The notes below the pieces were generated by a model. The model was not told where the DNA came from and did no database searches. It saw only the letters and a list, made by a program, of their open reading frames with translations. The position numbers and the translations under genes are program-made. This document shows positions 27,926-39,712 of a DNA stretch of 64,000 nt, one piece after another (positions within the stretch are counted from its first letter, which is position 1; every line of letters begins with the position of its first letter). This DNA comes from Heyndrickxia sporothermodurans (GTDB taxonomy: Bacteria; Bacillota; Bacilli; Bacillales; Bacillaceae_C), in NCBI GenBank assembly GCA_016756695.1, contig CP066701.1, positions 3,554,001 to 3,618,000 of the forward strand, given 5' to 3'.

Positions 27926-28708
27926 TAAGATAAAGTGAGATTAAGAGAAATACTGTCCAAAATACGGGGTTAACCCTGCGATAAGATTTTAATCCAAATC
28001 CTTTTTCTCCTTTAACTTTAATAATTCTATACACGTCTACCGGATCAATCATTAATTCTGTAGGCTCGTTTAACGTTCCGTTTTTTTGAAATAGTCCTAA
28101 GCGAATATAATCTTTTTTACGATTTGATAATTTAAATTTTTTAGTAAAGCTAATTTCCGGTATTGTGAGACTGGCTTTGAATTGATCTTCAAAGTGTCCC
28201 TGAACATTTAATGCAGGCGGCATTGGGATATCAATTGCTTTATTATCTTTTAAAGTCGTTAAACGATAATTATATAACCCCCCACTTCCACCTGTACCAC
28301 TAGATTCTAATAAATCTAAAACATTATCATGATTTAAATCCGCAAATTCAATTTTTGGCTTATATCTCGGTTCATAGTCAATTCGAAACTTTTTATTGTT
28401 GGATGAAGTTATTTCCGCCCAAATTTTCTCCATGTACATACTACTAGCATCGACTTGTATCCCTTTCAGGATAATTTTATCTGGCTTTCGGTCACCTGTA
28501 ACATCAATTTTATATTCTTGTAGTATCTTTTCATTTGTATTGGCTGATTCTCCGGCGTATGATATTGCAACAGTACTAAGAGACATAAAGAAAAAGGCAA
28601 ATACAGCAAGTACATATTCTTTTTTCATCGTCGATTCTCCTTCATTCCTTTTGCTCATTATTGTTTCCAATAATTTTTTGGTTATGTAAAAATAACCATT
28701 GATAAAAC

Positions 28709-28747
28709 AAAAAGCATTTGCCCGAAATTTTGGACAAATGCTTTTTT
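28709..28747 (-). terminator. Terminator of parE-parC
   Basis: AAAAAGCATTTG / CAAATGCTTTTT stem just downstream of the parC stop. Confidence 0.85.
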
Positions 28748-28752
28748 ATGCT

Positions 28753-31193
28753 TTATTCTTCTATTGTTTTATTATTAGGCTTTTCTTTCCAAACTTCTTT
28801 CACAACGCCATTTTCACTTTCATCAATAACGAAAGAACCATTTGTATATCGGTCATTGAAACGTAAAGTTGCAACGGCGATTGATTCAAGTACATCTTTT
28901 TCTGTTTGAAGCCACATTATATCTTTTTCTTTAACAATATCTAAACCGATTATTCGGTGTGGATTGTTTTTCAATTCGCGTAGCATCACTACGCCGCGTT
29001 TTGCACGTGTTGCTTTTTCAAACTCACTCAATTTCATTTTTTTAACAGCACCACGCTGGGTTGCAATAAAAACGGATTCTTCTTTGGTGTTTTCTAATAT
29101 TTTTCCTGATGTAACATAATCTCCATCCTTTAAGTTGATCCCCTTTACTCCAGCTGCACGAGCCCCGACGATATTTACTTCTTGTTCATCAAACCATAAG
29201 CCATAGCCTAAATGAGTAGCTATAAATATATCTTTAGAACCGTCGGTAAGATGGACATCAACTACTTCATCTTCGCCCTTTAAATTAATGGCTACAAGAG
29301 GTTTAGAATACCTTTGGGCATTATATTGATTAATTTCCGTCTTCTTAGCCATGCCGTTTTTAGTAATAAATAATAAATAGTTCGATGCATTAAAATCTTT
29401 AATTTCAATTACTTCAACAATTCGTTCATCTTTTTCAATAGGAATAATATTTGTAATGTGTTGTCCTAGATCTTTCCATCGAATATCAGGAAGCTCATGA
29501 ACGGGACAGTATAAGTAATTCCCTTTGTTAGTAAATAAGAGAACGACACTTGTCGTATTAATTTCTTCTTGGAATAACACTCTATCCGTTTCTTTTATCG
29601 CAAGATCCTGTCCATTTGATGCCGAATATGACCGCATACTCGTTCTTTTAACATATCCATCCTTCGTAACTGTGACCATCACATCTTCGTTCGGAATCAT
29701 AACCTCTAGGTTAATTTTGATTTCCTCAATTTTTTCCTCAATAAGAGCCCTTCGATCATTTACATATTTCTTTTTAATTTCTTTAAGTTCTTTTTTGATG
29801 ACGTTTAATAAATTTTTTTCGCTATCTAGTATTGATGTAAGTTCTTCTATTTTTTTTCTAAGCTCTTCTGCTTCTTTTTGCAATGCTGTAATATCCGTAT
29901 TTGTTAAACGATATAGTTGCAAAGATACGATTGCTTCAGATTGTGCTTCAGTAAATTGGAATTTCGCAATTAGATTATCTTTAGCATTGCGTTTATCCTT
30001 AGATGCACGAATCGTTGAAATCACTTCATCGAGTATTGATAAAGCTTTCATCAATCCTTCAACAATGTGTTGACGTTCTTTTGCCTTATGTAAGTCATAT
30101 TTTGTCCGATTAGTTACGACTTCTTTTTGATGACTAATATAAGCATCTAATAACTCTTTCAATCCCATAAGTTTCGGTCTGCGATTAGCAATGGCCACCA
30201 TGTTGAAATTGTAGGTTATTTGCAAATCCGTATTTTTAAATAAATAATTCAGAACTCCATCTGCGTGGGCGTCCTTTTTTAATTCAATGACAATGCGGAG
30301 ACCCGTACGATCGGTTTCATCACGTACTTCGGAAATTCCTTCTACTTTCCGATCTAAACGTAACTCATCAATTTTTTTCACCATATTTGCCTTATTCACT
30401 TCATATGGAATTTCAGTGATAATGATTTGCTCGCGGCCGCCACGTACGGATTCAATTTCTGTCTTACCACGAACTACTATTTTTCCTTTACCAGTTTCAT
30501 AAGCTTTTCTTATTCCGTCAATCCCTTGAATAATTCCACCAGTAGGGAAATCAGGTCCTTTAATGACTTTCATTAAATCATCTACGGAACAATCAGGTTT
30601 TTCAATACGCATGATCGTTCCATCTATCACTTCACCTAAATGATGCGGTGGGATATCTGTTGCATAACCTGCTGAAATTCCTGTTGATCCATTAACCAAA
30701 AGATTAGGGAATCTTGCTGGTAGAACAGTGGGCTCCTTTGATGTATCATCAAAGTTTGGGATAAAATCGACTGTATCCTTATCAATATCGCTTAAAAGCT
30801 CGGATGCAATCGCTGATAATCTCGCTTCAGTATAACGCATCGCAGCAGGAGGATCTCCATCAATACTTCCATTATTACCGTGCATTTCAATTAAACCATT
30901 TCTTACTTTCCAATCCTGGCTCATCCGAACCATTGCTTCATATACAGACGAATCACCATGCGGATGATAATTACCGATTACATTACCGACCGTTTTTGCT
31001 GATTTTCGGAAACCTTTATCATTTGTGTTTCCTTCGACATGCATCGCATATAAAATACGGCGTTGGACAGGTTTTAAACCATCACGGGCATCCGGTAATG
31101 CACGATCTTGAATAATATATTTACTATACCGTCCAAAACGATCACCTAATACTTCTTCAAGGGGCAGGTCTTGAAATTTCTCTAAACTAGTCA

Positions 31194-31194
<1 letters not shown>
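28753..31194 (-). CDS. parC: DNA topoisomerase IV subunit A
   Basis: 813 aa, normal for Bacillus ParC. It cuts and rejoins DNA to decatenate daughter chromosomes, as A2B2 with ParE. The winged-helix catalytic domain carries Tyr121 ([12 protein letters not shown]). The quinolone-determining stretch [12 protein letters not shown] has unmutated Ser82 and Glu86. The C-terminal beta-pinwheel repeats are visible from ~500 ([42 protein letters not shown]). Its ATG overlaps the parE stop by one base (TGATG), so translation is coupled. Confidence 0.97.
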
Positions 31195-33221
<2,027 letters not shown>

Positions 33222-33240
33222 TTAAATACAGACGAAAAAA

Positions 33241-33254
33241 CAAACAACTGTTCG
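33241..33254 (-). promoter_or_regulatory. LexA (DinR) box upstream of parE
   Basis: On the minus strand the sequence is CGAACAGTTGTTTG, fitting the Gram-positive SOS box CGAAC-N4-GTTCG with one change. A TATAAT lies about ten bases upstream on the same strand, so a repressor here would block transcription. B. subtilis parEC is a reported LexA target. Confidence 0.65.
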
Positions 33255-33360
33255 TATATTATTATAGCATTTTCCGGACAAACGTCTAACAACTATTTTA
33301 GCGATAAATTAATATTTAGCAAACTTCTTTTAAAAATGCTTTATTAAACTATGCAAAGAT

Positions 33361-33401
33361 AAAATAAAAAAACAAAGCAAGCGTTAAAACTACACGCTTG
33401 C
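33361..33401 (-). terminator. Terminator of yneT
   Basis: GCAAGCGT / ACGCTTGC stem; on the minus strand it is followed by TTTGTTTTTTT. Confidence 0.75.
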
Positions 33402-33416
33402 TGCTAACAAAAAAGT

Positions 33417-33830
33417 CTATTTGGTTAGTGCATGCTCTACTTTAATACAACGATCCATTATTACTGTTTTGCCTTTTTCTTTTAATAATTGATAGGCTTC
33501 CTCATTTTCCACACCGAGCTGTGCCCAAAATACATCGGCATCAATTTCCAGAAACTCTTTAGCAAGTTCAGGTAAGTATTCGGACCGCCTAAAAATATCC
33601 ACAATATCGATGTGCCCCTCAATTTCCTTTAGTGTAGATACTGCCTTAACCCCTAAAACCTCGTCCACAGTTGGATTTACTGGTATAATTTCATACCCGG
33701 CTTTTTGCATTGCTTCAGAAACCATATACGATGTACGTTCTGGATTATTACTTAAACCGACAACAGCAATTCGTTTTGCTTTTTTAAGGATTTTTCCAAT
33801 TTCTTCGCGACTAGGATTTTCAATAGACAT
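33417..33830 (-). CDS. yneT: CoA-binding domain protein YneT
   Basis: A 137-aa single-domain Rossmann protein of the CoA_binding_2 family. The nucleotide loop is KRIAVVGLSNNPERTSY, followed by YEIIPVNPTVDEVLG, VDIFRRSEYLPEL and VWAQLGV-type FWAQLGVENEEAY. The catalytic succinyl-CoA ligase parts are missing, as in all members. The start at 33830 follows GGGAGGACC. It sits just upstream of parE as in B. subtilis. The function is unknown. Confidence 0.9.
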   Translation of the reverse strand: MSIENPSREEIGKILKKAKRIAVVGLSNNPERTSYMVSEAMQKAGYEIIPVNPTVDEVLGVKAVSTLKEIEGHIDIVDIFRRSEYLPELAKEFLEIDADVFWAQLGVENEEAYQLLKEKGKTVIMDRCIKVEHALTK

Positions 33831-33902
33831 AAAAGGTCCTCCCATCTAATATTCACCTTTTTTTCTACACTTATCGTACTTCAATCTTTTAAGAACTGCA
33901 AA

Positions 33903-35192
33903 TTAATGACTAGACACTTCCTTACGTTTCTTCCAAAGTAAATATTGCTCAGTTACAACGGCTGTAATAGTTCCTAGAATGAGACCGTTATTGATTAATG
34001 ATGCAATAACTACCGGAAGACCCTCAGTTGCTCCCGCAGGAAGAAACATTACCCCTACCCCAATTAAAAAACCAATTCCTGCCGACGTATAAGTTATTTT
34101 TAGATCATTTGCTTTTTCGATTTCCGATAAAGCGATACCAACCATTTTTGTAAATATAACAAAAGTGACTGAATAACCTACAGGAGCTGGCAAAGCGGCC
34201 ATAATGTTCATCAATGGGGGAAGAAGAGAAATCACCGTGACAAACAAACTTCCTAAAATGAATGGCTTTAAGGCTTTTATTCCTGTCTGGCTAACAAAAC
34301 CAGCGGAACCAGAAATGGGTACTGATCCAATACTAGAGAAAATCCCGCCGGCAAATTGATTAATACCGGAAATGATGCCTGCTTGTTTAAAGCGATTCGC
34401 TTGTTTATGATCTTTTTTTAATACCTCTTCCATCACACGTATTGATGCAATCATATTTGTAACTAGTAAGATTGTAATAAAGAAAGAAGTAACAATTATC
34501 CCAGAATCTAATTTAGGAAATCCGAATGATAAAATATCCGGGAATGAAAACCAATGCCTGCTTTTTAGCACACTTGGAGATAATCCAAAAATGATAAATA
34601 AGATCCATCCGAAAATCATTCCGAGCATAATCGAAAATTGTTTAATCCACTGAATTTTAATTTGTCCTAAGTAAAAGGTTAGAATAATGATGATAAAACA
34701 TAACAAAGCAGTAATAGGCTGAATAACATGGACACCATCGGTGAGACCGAGCATCCCTTTCATGAAAGAGCCGCTTAATTGTAGAATCAGCAAAAACAAA
34801 TAGATGAATGTAACGGTTGGTGTGAATAATTTAGCCAACTTTTGAATTAAGCCGAATGCGGATAAGATAATAAAAAATACTCCACTAAGCATCAACCCAC
34901 CTGACAATTCACGGAGTGTTTCAATATTGGAAGTATATAACGTTCCAACAAAACCGGCGTAAATCGTAAAAACACTCCACCATAAACCTGCTGGACCTTC
35001 GCTAATTGGCAAACGATGTCCGATGATGCCTTGCAATAAACCGGCAATTCCTAAAACAAAAATAGTTCTTTCAACAAAGGCTGATGTTTCAACTGGATTT
35101 AAATGGTATAAATCTGCTATTGCGATAGGAGCTGCAATTGCTCCTGCAATCATAAAAGCCATCCATTGGATGGCAGAAATAGTTGTTTTCAC
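33903..35192 (-). CDS. NCS2-family purine/pyrimidine permease
   Basis: A 429-aa polytopic membrane protein with ~12-14 helices (e.g. TIFVLGIAGLLQGIIG, PTVTFIYLFLLILQLSG, IIVTSFFITILLVTNMIAS). The NCS2 signature region is present (QFAGGIFSSIGSVPISGSAG), with substrate-site residues at the half-helix after TM8. Family members import uracil, xanthine or other nucleobases by proton symport. It resembles the divergent Bacillus YwdJ-type group, so the substrate is unassigned. It stands alone, with no purine genes beside it. Confidence 0.85.
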   Translation of the reverse strand: MKTTISAIQWMAFMIAGAIAAPIAIADLYHLNPVETSAFVERTIFVLGIAGLLQGIIGHRLPISEGPAGLWWSVFTIYAGFVGTLYTSNIETLRELSGGLMLSGVFFIILSAFGLIQKLAKLFTPTVTFIYLFLLILQLSGSFMKGMLGLTDGVHVIQPITALLCFIIIILTFYLGQIKIQWIKQFSIMLGMIFGWILFIIFGLSPSVLKSRHWFSFPDILSFGFPKLDSGIIVTSFFITILLVTNMIASIRVMEEVLKKDHKQANRFKQAGIISGINQFAGGIFSSIGSVPISGSAGFVSQTGIKALKPFILGSLFVTVISLLPPLMNIMAALPAPVGYSVTFVIFTKMVGIALSEIEKANDLKITYTSAGIGFLIGVGVMFLPAGATEGLPVVIASLINNGLILGTITAVVTEQYLLWKKRKEVSSH

Positions 35193-35292
35193 TTTAAGAA
35201 CTCCTTGCTGTATGATCTTTTACCTTATTTATTATACATTGTGCCGCGGTTTCATTAAACTATAGATGTTTGGAGAGGCGTAACAAAATCAT

Positions 35293-36546
35293 TTATTTAT
35301 TGCTCAATGCGGATAATGAGGATTGAAGTGCTAACCAAGCTGATTTGTCTGCAAAATATCGCGACCAGGAGGCAATTCCTGCTAGTTGATAATTTGCGGC
35401 TAATTTCGCCCGTTTATTCAAAGATAAATTGTCCTCTAGCCACATTTTATAAATAGCATTGGTTTTTGCGTCGGTATATTCAACATAGTTTTGTCCTGAA
35501 TCTGCATCTTCAATTGCTGTTAATTTTCTCTCTTTCATCCATGCATTTGCTTGATCCATCGATAATGCTTTAGAAGAAACCGAAAGTTTTCCCTCTTTCA
35601 TTTCTTCTTTCCATAAACGAGTAAAGAATGGGACACCAAGTATTAATTTTTCGTTCGGTACCTCATTTAACAGTTGTTTCAAATTCGATTCTACCCATGG
35701 AAGACTTGCTACACTTCCGGCTGTTTGCGCTCCCCCCCAATGTTCATCGTAAGCCATGACAATCATATAGTCGACAACCGAGGAAAGTTTTTCTCGTTCA
35801 TAGAATTCAGACCAATTACCATCGGCGATAAATGTAATATCCATGGATACATATTTATGATCGTTATGGAGATAGACTGCCGCTTCCCGAACGAATTGTG
35901 TAATGAGTGGACCATCCTTAGGCTCCACATTTTCAATATCGATATTTAAACCATCTAATTGATAGGTTTTCATATAACTTCGTAATTGATTAATAATTTT
36001 TGTTCGTGTTTCATAATTGCTAAGTGCAACTTTCGTTAATTCAGGATCAAATGAGTTTGAAAAAAGTGCCCATACGTGATATCTGTTTTTTTTGGCCCAC
36101 TTGACATAATCCTTGGAAGCTAAATTTGTTACATCACCATGATTATTCTTTAATTTAAACCAAGTTGGTGATACAACATTTACTCCAGGCATTTTTGGCA
36201 GTTTTGCCGGATCAGGATTTTTAGTATAAACTGCTTCCCATGTTAAATGGATAGGTACATTCATTTGCAGATTTGATTTTTTCTCCGGACGGGTTTTCGT
36301 CGTTAAACGAACTTGTTCATTTTTAACTACATATTTTTTCTTTATATAGCCGCCAATTCCTTCCTCTGTTCGTATAAGATAGAAATCCTTTTTTTGTTTT
36401 TCAATTCTTACGTTTTCTCCCTTATTGACGACTGCAACATATGGTGATTGCAAATCAGGGGTCGTACGAAGTTTTAAATAGGCTTCTTTCACCTTTTTAT
36501 CGATAATCTTCCCCTTGTAATAGGCTATGCTGTACATGTGATACAA
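35293..36546 (-). CDS. Glycoside hydrolase family 18 protein lacking secretion signal
   Basis: 417 aa. An SH3-like domain (residues ~20-75, LKLRTTPDLQSPYVAVVNKG) is followed by a GH18 barrel (~95-415) with the catalytic motif D198-G-L-N-I-D203-I-E205 and YMIVMAYDEHWGG. Related Bacillus proteins are spore or wall glucosaminidases/chitinases of ~550-600 aa with an N-terminal signal or membrane anchor and an extra domain. Here the frame starts almost at once inside the homology, with no Shine-Dalgarno and only ~40 bp to divergent plsY. Probably 5'-truncated and mislocalised or silent. Confidence 0.8.
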   Translation of the reverse strand: MYHMYSIAYYKGKIIDKKVKEAYLKLRTTPDLQSPYVAVVNKGENVRIEKQKKDFYLIRTEEGIGGYIKKKYVVKNEQVRLTTKTRPEKKSNLQMNVPIHLTWEAVYTKNPDPAKLPKMPGVNVVSPTWFKLKNNHGDVTNLASKDYVKWAKKNRYHVWALFSNSFDPELTKVALSNYETRTKIINQLRSYMKTYQLDGLNIDIENVEPKDGPLITQFVREAAVYLHNDHKYVSMDITFIADGNWSEFYEREKLSSVVDYMIVMAYDEHWGGAQTAGSVASLPWVESNLKQLLNEVPNEKLILGVPFFTRLWKEEMKEGKLSVSSKALSMDQANAWMKERKLTAIEDADSGQNYVEYTDAKTNAIYKMWLEDNLSLNKRAKLAANYQLAGIASWSRYFADKSAWLALQSSLSALSNK

Positions 36547-36587
36547 TAAAAAAGCCTTAATGATATGTTTTTAAAGGGGTTATGTTA

Positions 36588-37187
36588 ATGACGTATGCAC
36601 TTATTATTATTTTAGCTTATTTACTTGGATCGATTCCTTCCGGATTAATTGTAGGGAAATTATTTTACGGAATTGATATTCGTCAACATGGGAGTGGGAA
36701 CCTAGGTGCCACAAATTCATTTCGGACACTAGGAGTAAAAGCTGGTACCGTAGTAATAGTAGCTGATATTTTAAAAGGTACACTTGCTACATTATTACCT
36801 AAATTTTTCGGGGTTGATGAATCGATCCATCCGTTATTAATTGGATTAGTGGCAGTCATCGGTCATATGTTTCCTATTTTTGCGGGGTTTCGGGGAGGAA
36901 AAGCAGTAGCTACATCTGCTGGTGTATTACTTGCCTATGTACCATTACTATTTTTATTTCTTGTTGTCGTATTTATTATTAGTTTAAAAATATGTAAGTA
37001 TGTATCCTTATCTTCGATGATTGCTGGTATTTTCGCAATTATTTATGCGCTAATCCGGACTTTTCTAACGGGTGATTGGCCATTATTAATTGTGGTGACT
37101 GCTTTAGCATCCTTTGTAATTTATCGACACCGAACTAATTTATCACGAATCAAAAATAAAACCGAACCAAAAGTTAAATGGCTATAG
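36588..37187 (+). CDS. plsY: Glycerol-3-phosphate acyltransferase PlsY
   Basis: 199 aa, five membrane helices. It transfers the acyl group from acyl-phosphate to glycerol-3-phosphate, the first step of phospholipid synthesis. Family motifs are present: [47 protein letters not shown] (phosphate-binding) and the conserved C-terminal [10 protein letters not shown]. The ATG at 36588 has better spacing to AAAGGGG than the in-frame ATG at 36582. The location near yneR and yneT matches B. subtilis. Confidence 0.95.
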   Translation: MTYALIIILAYLLGSIPSGLIVGKLFYGIDIRQHGSGNLGATNSFRTLGVKAGTVVIVADILKGTLATLLPKFFGVDESIHPLLIGLVAVIGHMFPIFAGFRGGKAVATSAGVLLAYVPLLFLFLVVVFIISLKICKYVSLSSMIAGIFAIIYALIRTFLTGDWPLLIVVTALASFVIYRHRTNLSRIKNKTEPKVKWL

Positions 37188-37192
37188 TAATT

Positions 37193-37230
37193 AAAGGACT
37201 CCATTATTTATAGAGTCCTTTTAATTTTTT
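37193..37230 (+). terminator. Terminator of plsY
   Basis: AAAGGACTC / GAGTCCTTT stem followed by TTAATTTTTTT. Confidence 0.8.
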
Positions 37231-37310
37231 TCAATACTTTTTAAATTATCTTAAAAAATAGTTTAATATGTTAAAATAGAAGAGATCACGAAATAAAGGC
37301 TGGTAAACAG

Positions 37311-38094
37311 ATGACTAAAAAGCGAAATTTCCTTTTATTTTCGATAGTTACTATTTTAATAGTGTCAATTTTGGCGTTAAGCTGGATACAATATAACCAA
37401 TGGAAACATTCATTTTCAAAACGAATACACTTTTCCCTTCCCCATGCTTCGAGAACATCAGGTATGGCTCCGAAGGATTTTCAATATAGTGCCGTTATCG
37501 GTGGAATTGGTGATATTCTTATACATGATTGGGTATATAAAGATGCCAAAACAGAAAAAGGGTATAATTTCAAGCCAATGTTTCAACCAGTAAAATCGAT
37601 TCTTCAGAAACCTGACTTCTTAATTGCAAATCAAGAATCTATTCCTGGAGGAGAAACGCTTGTATTATCTACTTACCCTTCTTTTAAAATCGCCGATGCC
37701 ATTATAGATGCGGGAGTGGATTTTGTATCAACGGCTAATAACCATGCATTAGATAAGGGCGAAGCAGGAATAAAGAATTCAATTTCATATTATGATAAAA
37801 AGAACTTACCATATGTAGGGACATTTAAAAATGAACAAGATCAAAATACCCTTCGGATACAAAATGTTAACGGAATAAAAATTGCGATACTTGCTTATAC
37901 ATAAAGTCTCTAAAAAGGTAACAAATAAAGAAAACAAGGTTAAAATAAGTGATATTCATTTTACACCGACCTTTGTAGACAATAAAAACCATCATCATTA
38001 TCGCGTGTATCCATTAAAGGAAGCCTATAAAAAAGGTCTAATCGATCATTCCTACAATGAAATTATGGAACATATGACAGAAAGCATGAAATAG
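37311..38094 (+). pseudogene. CapA-family (poly-gamma-glutamate) protein with internal deletion
   Basis: The N-terminal membrane helix (LFSIVTILIVSILALSWI) and metallophosphatase-like CapA domain (GGIGDILIHDWVYKD, IANQESIPGG, TANNHALDKGEAGIKNSISY) end at a stop right after IKIAILAYT (37904). A piece of the CapA C-terminus (ISDIHFTPTFVDNK, HYRVYPLKEAY) follows in another frame to 38094. A full protein is ~380 aa, so over 100 central residues are gone. It lies between plsY and yneR, where B. subtilis has no such gene. Confidence 0.8.
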
Positions 38095-38179
38095 TTGTAA
38101 GCATTTTGTTAGAATGATTCTTTTCAAAAAGCTTATAATGATAAATATTGATACTCTTTATGTGAGAGGGGACAACTTC

Positions 38180-38473
38180 ATGGAAATACGTATAACAGAT
38201 GAAGCAGTAAAATGGTTTCAGGATGAGATGTTTTTAAAAAATGGAGATAGTGTTCGTTTTTTTGCAAAATATGGCGGCTCATCCCCCGTACAACAAGGAT
38301 TTTCTTTAGGGATTTCAAAAGAGTCACCAAGTGATCCAGTCGTCACTACTGAACATAAAGGGATTCTTTTTTATATTGAAGAAAAGGATCTTTGGTATTT
38401 TGATCAGCATAATTTGCTTGTGGACTATGACAAAGAATTAGATGAACCTATTTATGAATACAAAAAAGGCTGA
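38180..38473 (+). CDS. yneR: HesB/IscA-like protein YneR
   Basis: 97 aa, start at 38180 behind GAGAGGGG (in-frame upstream Mets lie in untranslated sequence). The HesB-like fold of YneR is recognisable from MEIRITDEAVKWFQDEM, RFFAKYGG and FYIEEKDLWYFD. The cysteine ligands of true A-type Fe-S carriers are absent, as in other YneR proteins, so cluster transfer is unlikely. Convergent with yneQ through a shared terminator. Confidence 0.88.
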   Translation: MEIRITDEAVKWFQDEMFLKNGDSVRFFAKYGGSSPVQQGFSLGISKESPSDPVVTTEHKGILFYIEEKDLWYFDQHNLLVDYDKELDEPIYEYKKG

Positions 38474-38476
38474 ATC

Positions 38477-38517
38477 ACAAAAAACATGCCATCCCAATCA
38501 ATGGCATGTTTTTTGTG
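38477..38517. terminator. Bidirectional terminator, yneR/yneQ
   Basis: CACAAAAAACATGCCAT / ATGGCATGTTTTTTGTG perfect stem with an 8-nt loop; it includes the yneQ stop. Confidence 0.85.
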
Positions 38518-38818
38518 TAAGATTAAATTTTAAAATATCATCTGTCAATCCTTCAATATTTAATATTTCATATTGTTTATCGCCTAATAAATCAAAATGG
38601 GAATAGCCATCTTTCCGATGATGGATCCATTCCTCCTTTAATCCAAATTTAGCTCCCCAGTTTGCAAGTTTTTGTAAGTCTTTACATCCCACTTTCGTTA
38701 CTGAGGTACTTTTCGGAAAACGCGGATCAAGCCAAAAATGAGTAATAAACGCGATTTTTCCTTCGTCTATTTCTCGTTTCCATTTTGAAAGTTCCTCTTT
38801 TGTGATTCCAAAAGCCAA
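38498..38818 (-). CDS. yneQ: Conserved protein YneQ
   Basis: 106 aa, soluble. It is recognisable as YneQ from FGITKEELSKWKREIDEGKI, AFITHFWLDPRFP and VTKVGCKDLQKLANWG, and from its position between yneP and yneR. It starts 20 bp after the yneP stop, so the two are probably one operon. The function is not known. Confidence 0.82.
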   Translation of the reverse strand: MAFGITKEELSKWKREIDEGKIAFITHFWLDPRFPKSTSVTKVGCKDLQKLANWGAKFGLKEEWIHHRKDGYSHFDLLGDKQYEILNIEGLTDDILKFNLTQKTCH

Positions 38819-38838
38819 TAATTTTTCCCTCCCTATTA

Positions 38839-39255
38839 TTATTTTTTTGCATTTTCATATGCACGATGCCAGTCTGGGAAAAACTTTCGAATGGACACTG
38901 GGCGAAACGACTCTTTTTTTACACATGCATGTTTTGATTTTGCTACGACAGATACTTCGCCTTTCTCCGTTAGCACTTCATAACCGTATGTAACACGTAT
39001 GCCATCATATTCTTCAATCCACGTCTTTACAATAGCCGTTTCCCCGTAGCGAACAGGCATTTTATATGAAATCTCAATATCAATAACTGGGGATAAAATC
39101 CCTTCGTTTTCCATATCAGCATATTTAAATCCTAAATCTTCGATTAACTTTGTCCGCCCAAGCTCAAGCCAAACTAAATAATTGGCATGATATACAACTC
39201 CCATTTGATCTGTTTCCGCATATCTGACTTGAATTTCTGTTTCCGAAATAATCAT
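38839..39255 (-). CDS. yneP: Acyl-CoA thioesterase YneP (4HBT)
   Basis: A 138-aa hot-dog-fold thioesterase of the 4-hydroxybenzoyl-CoA/YbgC type. The catalytic segment is RYAETDQMGVVYHANYLVWL, with the active Asp in YAETDQMG, followed by RTKLIEDLGF. It hydrolyses acyl-CoAs in the cytosol; the physiological substrate is unknown. The start at 39255 follows AAAGGTGAAAAGG; an upstream GTG has no site. Upstream of yneQ as in B. subtilis. Confidence 0.9.
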   Translation of the reverse strand: MIISETEIQVRYAETDQMGVVYHANYLVWLELGRTKLIEDLGFKYADMENEGILSPVIDIEISYKMPVRYGETAIVKTWIEEYDGIRVTYGYEVLTEKGEVSVVAKSKHACVKKESFRPVSIRKFFPDWHRAYENAKK

Positions 39256-39321
39256 TGTAATCCTTTTCACCTTTCCAATAAAATTCTATTTTTATCTTAT
39301 CACTATTATAATTTTTGAACA

Positions 39322-39356
39322 AAAAATAAAGCCAGCATGTTGCTGGCTCTATTTTT
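39322..39356 (-). terminator. Terminator of tlp
   Basis: AGCCAGCA / TGCTGGCT stem; on the minus strand it is followed by TTATTTTTTG. Confidence 0.8.
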
Positions 39357-39357
39357 C

Positions 39358-39591
39358 TTACTGGTAGTTATTATTTTGTGCTTGTGCTTCGTCTTTCACT
39401 TCACTGCGCATCGCCTCAATACTTTCACGACGGCGTTCATTCTTTGCTTCAATATTAGCTCGTTCTTCATTACTTGAAAGACTTGCTGTTTCTTCGGCTT
39501 TTTCGATATTTTCAAGTGTGTTATCAATCATATTTTGCAATTTCTCTACATTATCACTACGATCATCCGGTTTTGGTTTATTCCATGCCAT
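39358..39591 (-). CDS. tlp: Small acid-soluble spore protein Tlp
   Basis: 77 aa, thioredoxin-like protein (Tlp), a forespore-made minor SASP. The sequence is typical: KPKPDDRSDNVEKLQNMIDN, then ENIEKAEETASLSSNEERAN and an Arg-rich helix. The start follows AGGAGG. It lies downstream of sspN, as in B. subtilis, where the two are co-transcribed in the forespore. Confidence 0.93.
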   Translation of the reverse strand: MAWNKPKPDDRSDNVEKLQNMIDNTLENIEKAEETASLSSNEERANIEAKNERRRESIEAMRSEVKDEAQAQNNNYQ

Positions 39592-39712
39592 TTCTTCTTA
39601 CCTCCTGAAATGAGTATAATGAACCACTTTTACAGCGGCACAATGTTAGTATGAGTTTTTTTAGAAAAAAAAGTATGGTGTTTATTTCTAAAAATAATTC
39701 GACTCTAAAGGG

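Larger units (their letters stand above)
26455..27970 (+). mobile_element. IS3-family element with 12-bp target repeats
   Basis: The insert is placed precisely by the split gene. TAACCCTGCGAT is present at both edges (26443-26454 and 27971-27982). Inverted TTGGACAGTA copies lie near the ends (26476-26485 and 27951-27960). It encodes an orfA/orfB transposase with a programmed -1 frameshift site. Two features are unusual for IS3: 12-bp target repeats (3-5 is usual) and about 200 bp of structured non-coding DNA between orfB and the right end. The exact termini are uncertain. Confidence 0.8.
26342..28628 (-). pseudogene. Secreted FG-GAP-like protein gene split by IS3 element
   Basis: The start at 28628 follows GAAGGAG. 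The product has a signal peptide (residues ~1-27), then DVTGDRKPDKIILKG and DLNHDNVLDLLESSGTGGSG, repeats of Asp/Asn-rich loops as in FG-GAP/calcium-binding modules. The frame is normal to GFGLKSYRR. There the IS3-type element enters (27970). The lost tail (VSGAYHADALGTLISVWYYE...) is found in frame on the other side, from 26454 to its stop at 26342. Only the last ~35 residues are displaced, so a shortened secreted protein with a foreign tail ending at 27825 could still be made. Confidence 0.85.

Noticed and set aside
29525-30073. 182-aa plus-strand ORF inside parC
   Set aside because: Antisense shadow of a conserved gene; composition follows parC codons and no ribosome-binding site is present.
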